DNA of 64,000 bases from NCBI RefSeq assembly GCF_005081705.1, contig NZ_CP034876.1:449863-513862 (forward strand), in the 5' to 3' direction. The DNA is from Buchnera aphidicola (Hyperomyzus lactucae) (lineage in GTDB: Bacteria > Pseudomonadota > Gammaproteobacteria > Enterobacterales > Enterobacteriaceae). The notes beneath the pieces are model-generated. The model did no database searches and was not told the DNA's origin. It worked only from the letters and a program-made list of their open reading frames with translations. Every line of letters starts with the position of its first letter. The first letter of the stretch is position 1. A program made the position numbers and the translations under genes. Positions 62,342 to 64,000 of the stretch are shown here, in pieces.

Positions 62342-63502
62342 TTACTTTTTACAAAAAATACTACACATTAACCATATCAAAACAATAAATATTTCAAATA
62401 AAAAAATTTCTGCTATATTTAAAAAACTATATAACCAGCCACTAATAATACCACCAAAAGAAATCCCTAAAAATTGACTAGTAGAATAAATACTCATCAC
62501 ACTTCCTTTATAATTACTTAGTAATTGTTTATTCAAATAAGAAGGTAAAAAAATTTCAAGAAAATTAAAAGCTATAAAAAAAACTTGCAAAGAAATTATT
62601 AAAAAAAATAAATTATTGTTAGCTTCTTGAAACATCAATACTGAAAATAAAATAAATACAATACAAATTTCAATAATATTTTCTAAGAAATATTTATGTT
62701 TACAGTAAAATATAAACAAAAATAAAATTAAAAAAGAAATTAATATAGTACTTGAATATACTTTCCAATGATTTTCAAAAGACAAACCAGATATTTCAAA
62801 CTGATTAGGTATAACCATAAAATTAATCGTTAATAAAAAATGCAGAAAAAATATACCCAGATAAGATCTAAAAAATTTTTTATTAAAAATAAATTGCAAC
62901 TTTTTACTAAACAAACTATTTTTATTGTTTTTAGATAATGAATAATTTTTAGAAGAAGGAACAATAAAAAAAACAATCAACATACAAAAAATAGAAAAAT
63001 ATGCAGATATCCAAAAAATAGAAAAATATCCAAAATACCGAATAATAAAAGGCCCAATAACCATAGAAATTAAAAAAGAAAAAGCAAAGCTTACACCTAT
63101 AGCAGCAATCGATTTAACATGGTTTTTTTTTCGAATTACATCAGATAAACAAGCCATACATACACCAGAAATAGCTCCAGAACCTTGAAAAAACCTACCA
63201 ATTATTAACCCCCAAATTGAATGCATAGTAGCAGAAAAAATATTTCCAATAAAAAATAGAAACAGACCTATTAAAATTATTTTTTTTCTATCAAATTTAT
63301 CTGATAACATTCCAAATGGAATCTGAAAAATCACTTGAGCAATACCATATATTCCTATAGATAAACCAATTAAAAATTCATTTGCATCATCTAAAAGTAT
63401 TCCATATTTACTTAAAACAGGAAGAATCATAAACATTCCAAGCATGCGTAATAAAAAAATTATACAAAAACTTAATGTGACTTGTAATTCTAAAAAGTTC
63501 AT
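62342..63502 (-). CDS. yajR: MFS transporter YajR, lacking the C-terminal YAM domain
   Basis: Inner-membrane major facilitator transporter of uncertain substrate. Twelve hydrophobic segments; motif A between TM2 and TM3 is GMLSDKFDRKK, and FSLRMLGMFM-like FLLRMLGMFMILPVLSKYG, ACLSDVIRKK and YSTSQFLGISFGG match E. coli YajR. The ATG at 63502 gives 386 aa; an upstream GTG at 63544 is possible. E. coli YajR (454 aa) ends in a cytoplasmic YAM domain, which is missing here: this protein stops at the end of TM12. One of few transporters in the window. Confidence 0.87.
   Translation of the reverse strand: MNFLELQVTLSFCIIFLLRMLGMFMILPVLSKYGILLDDANEFLIGLSIGIYGIAQVIFQIPFGMLSDKFDRKKIILIGLFLFFIGNIFSATMHSIWGLIIGRFFQGSGAISGVCMACLSDVIRKKNHVKSIAAIGVSFAFSFLISMVIGPFIIRYFGYFSIFWISAYFSIFCMLIVFFIVPSSKNYSLSKNNKNSLFSKKLQFIFNKKFFRSYLGIFFLHFLLTINFMVIPNQFEISGLSFENHWKVYSSTILISFLILFLFIFYCKHKYFLENIIEICIVFILFSVLMFQEANNNLFFLIISLQVFFIAFNFLEIFLPSYLNKQLLSNYKGSVMSIYSTSQFLGISFGGIISGWLYSFLNIAEIFLFEIFIVLIWLMCSIFCKK
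62394..62416. repeat. 23-bp direct repeat, copy inside yajR 3' end
   Basis: Second copy of the repeat, located within the last coding portion of yajR (encoding part of AEIFLFEI on the - strand). Being in a reading frame, this is more likely the source copy. Confidence 0.75.
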
Positions 63503-63571
63503 TTTATAATTCTCTTTATTCAATTTAATTTTATTAAAACTCACATTTAAGAAACAATATAATTGTAAAAA

Positions 63572-63916
63572 ATGGATATTAAAAATAAAAAACTATATAC
63601 ATATGAAACAATAGAAAAAGATTCCGAAGGATATTTAAAGAAAACTAAAGATTGGAATATGATATTGGCAGAAGAAATTGCGAAAACAGAAAACATCAAA
63701 CTAAATGCTGATCACTGGCAGATAATAATTTTTATACGAAATTTTTATTTTAAATTTAATATGACACCTTCTATGAGAATGTTGATTACCAGCATGAAAA
63801 AAGAAATGGGTATATCTAAAAGTAATAGTATTTATTTATTTAAACTTTTTCCTAAAGGACCAGCCATACAGGCTAGTAAAATTGCAGGAATACCTAAACC
63901 CGTGAAATGTTTGTAA
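63572..63916 (+). CDS. tusE: Sulfurtransferase TusE
   Basis: DsrC-like last carrier of the Tus sulfur relay, handing persulfide sulfur from TusBCD to MnmA for wobble 2-thiouridine. ADHWQIIIFIRNFYFKFN, PSMRMLI and LFPKGPAIQASKIAGIPKP are conserved, and the active Cys113 is the penultimate residue, as in E. coli. Length is 114 aa (E. coli 109). It diverges from yajR. After it, 84 A+T-rich bases run to the window end without a recognisable gene. Confidence 0.95.
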   Translation: MDIKNKKLYTYETIEKDSEGYLKKTKDWNMILAEEIAKTENIKLNADHWQIIIFIRNFYFKFNMTPSMRMLITSMKKEMGISKSNSIYLFKLFPKGPAIQASKIAGIPKPVKCL

Positions 63917-64000
63917 AATATAAATAAAATATTTTTTAAAATAAAAAATCTATTGACATCAAAAAATTTAAAAAAACAACAACTATTATAGAATAATAAA

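Noticed and set aside
63953..63989. TTGACA near the window end with TATTAT downstream, as a promoter for a following gene
   Set aside because: The spacing is 25 bases, far from the 16-18 needed, and no better -10 box lies at the right distance. Beyond that the window ends.

Overview
The window is a very A+T-rich stretch of a reduced gammaproteobacterial genome. Every gene is recognisable as an E. coli orthologue of near-E. coli length, many short E. coli gene runs survive with members deleted, and poly(A) tracts abound. There are no insertion sequences, prophage genes or CRISPR arrays. With the retained pathways (sulfate assimilation, lysine and arginine entry steps, riboflavin, isoprenoid), this points to Buchnera aphidicola, the obligate aphid endosymbiont, from a lineage that kept the cys genes. 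The species is inferred from gene content and style; no rRNA gene is present to confirm it.

Layout. 1-5 kb (+): glnS (5' end outside the window), pyrG, eno, queE. 5-19.7 kb (mostly -): queD, nlpD, ispF, ispD, ftsB, the sulfate-assimilation genes cysC-cysN-cysD-cysG and, past a small + strand YCII-domain gene, cysH-cysI-cysJ, then mutS. 19.9-26 kb: dsbA, a polA reduced to its 5' nuclease domain, engB(-), typA, gmk(-), ygfZ(-). 26.2-39.4 kb (+): prfB with its programmed frameshift, lysS, lysA, lgt, thyA, miaB, ybeY (frameshifted in A13), corC, leuS, holA, nadD (frameshifted in A9), tusA. 39.5-45 kb: asd(-), yhgN, pgk, fbaA, mscS. 45-55 kb: recC-recB-recD, argA(-), tRNA-fMet(-). 55.3-64 kb: mltA, ribH, thiL, ribD split in two by an in-frame TGA, nusB, dxs(-), ispA(-), yajR(-), tusE.

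How the genes work together. The cys genes encode sulfate activation (CysDN, CysC), PAPS reduction (CysH) and sulfite reduction (CysIJ, with CysG making siroheme), i.e. reduction of inorganic sulfur for cysteine. asd and lysA serve lysine synthesis and argA opens arginine synthesis, all nutrients supplied to the host. dxs, ispD, ispF and ispA are steps from pyruvate and glyceraldehyde phosphate to farnesyl diphosphate. eno, pgk and fbaA are glycolytic. prfB, four tRNA-related enzymes (glnS, lysS, leuS, miaB), tusA/tusE, queD/queE, ybeY and ygfZ maintain translation and tRNA. recBCD, mutS, holA and the PolA 5' nuclease maintain DNA.

I found no previously undescribed multi-gene system. The points most worth a second look are small-scale: two conserved genes whose frames are broken exactly at poly(A) tracts, ribD split by one TGA, a LeuRS whose editing pocket has lost its key aspartates, a RecC altered at Chi-contacting positions, a long nested inverted repeat between tusA and asd, a palindrome-rich typA leader, and NlpD and MltA that have lost their lipid-anchor cysteines.
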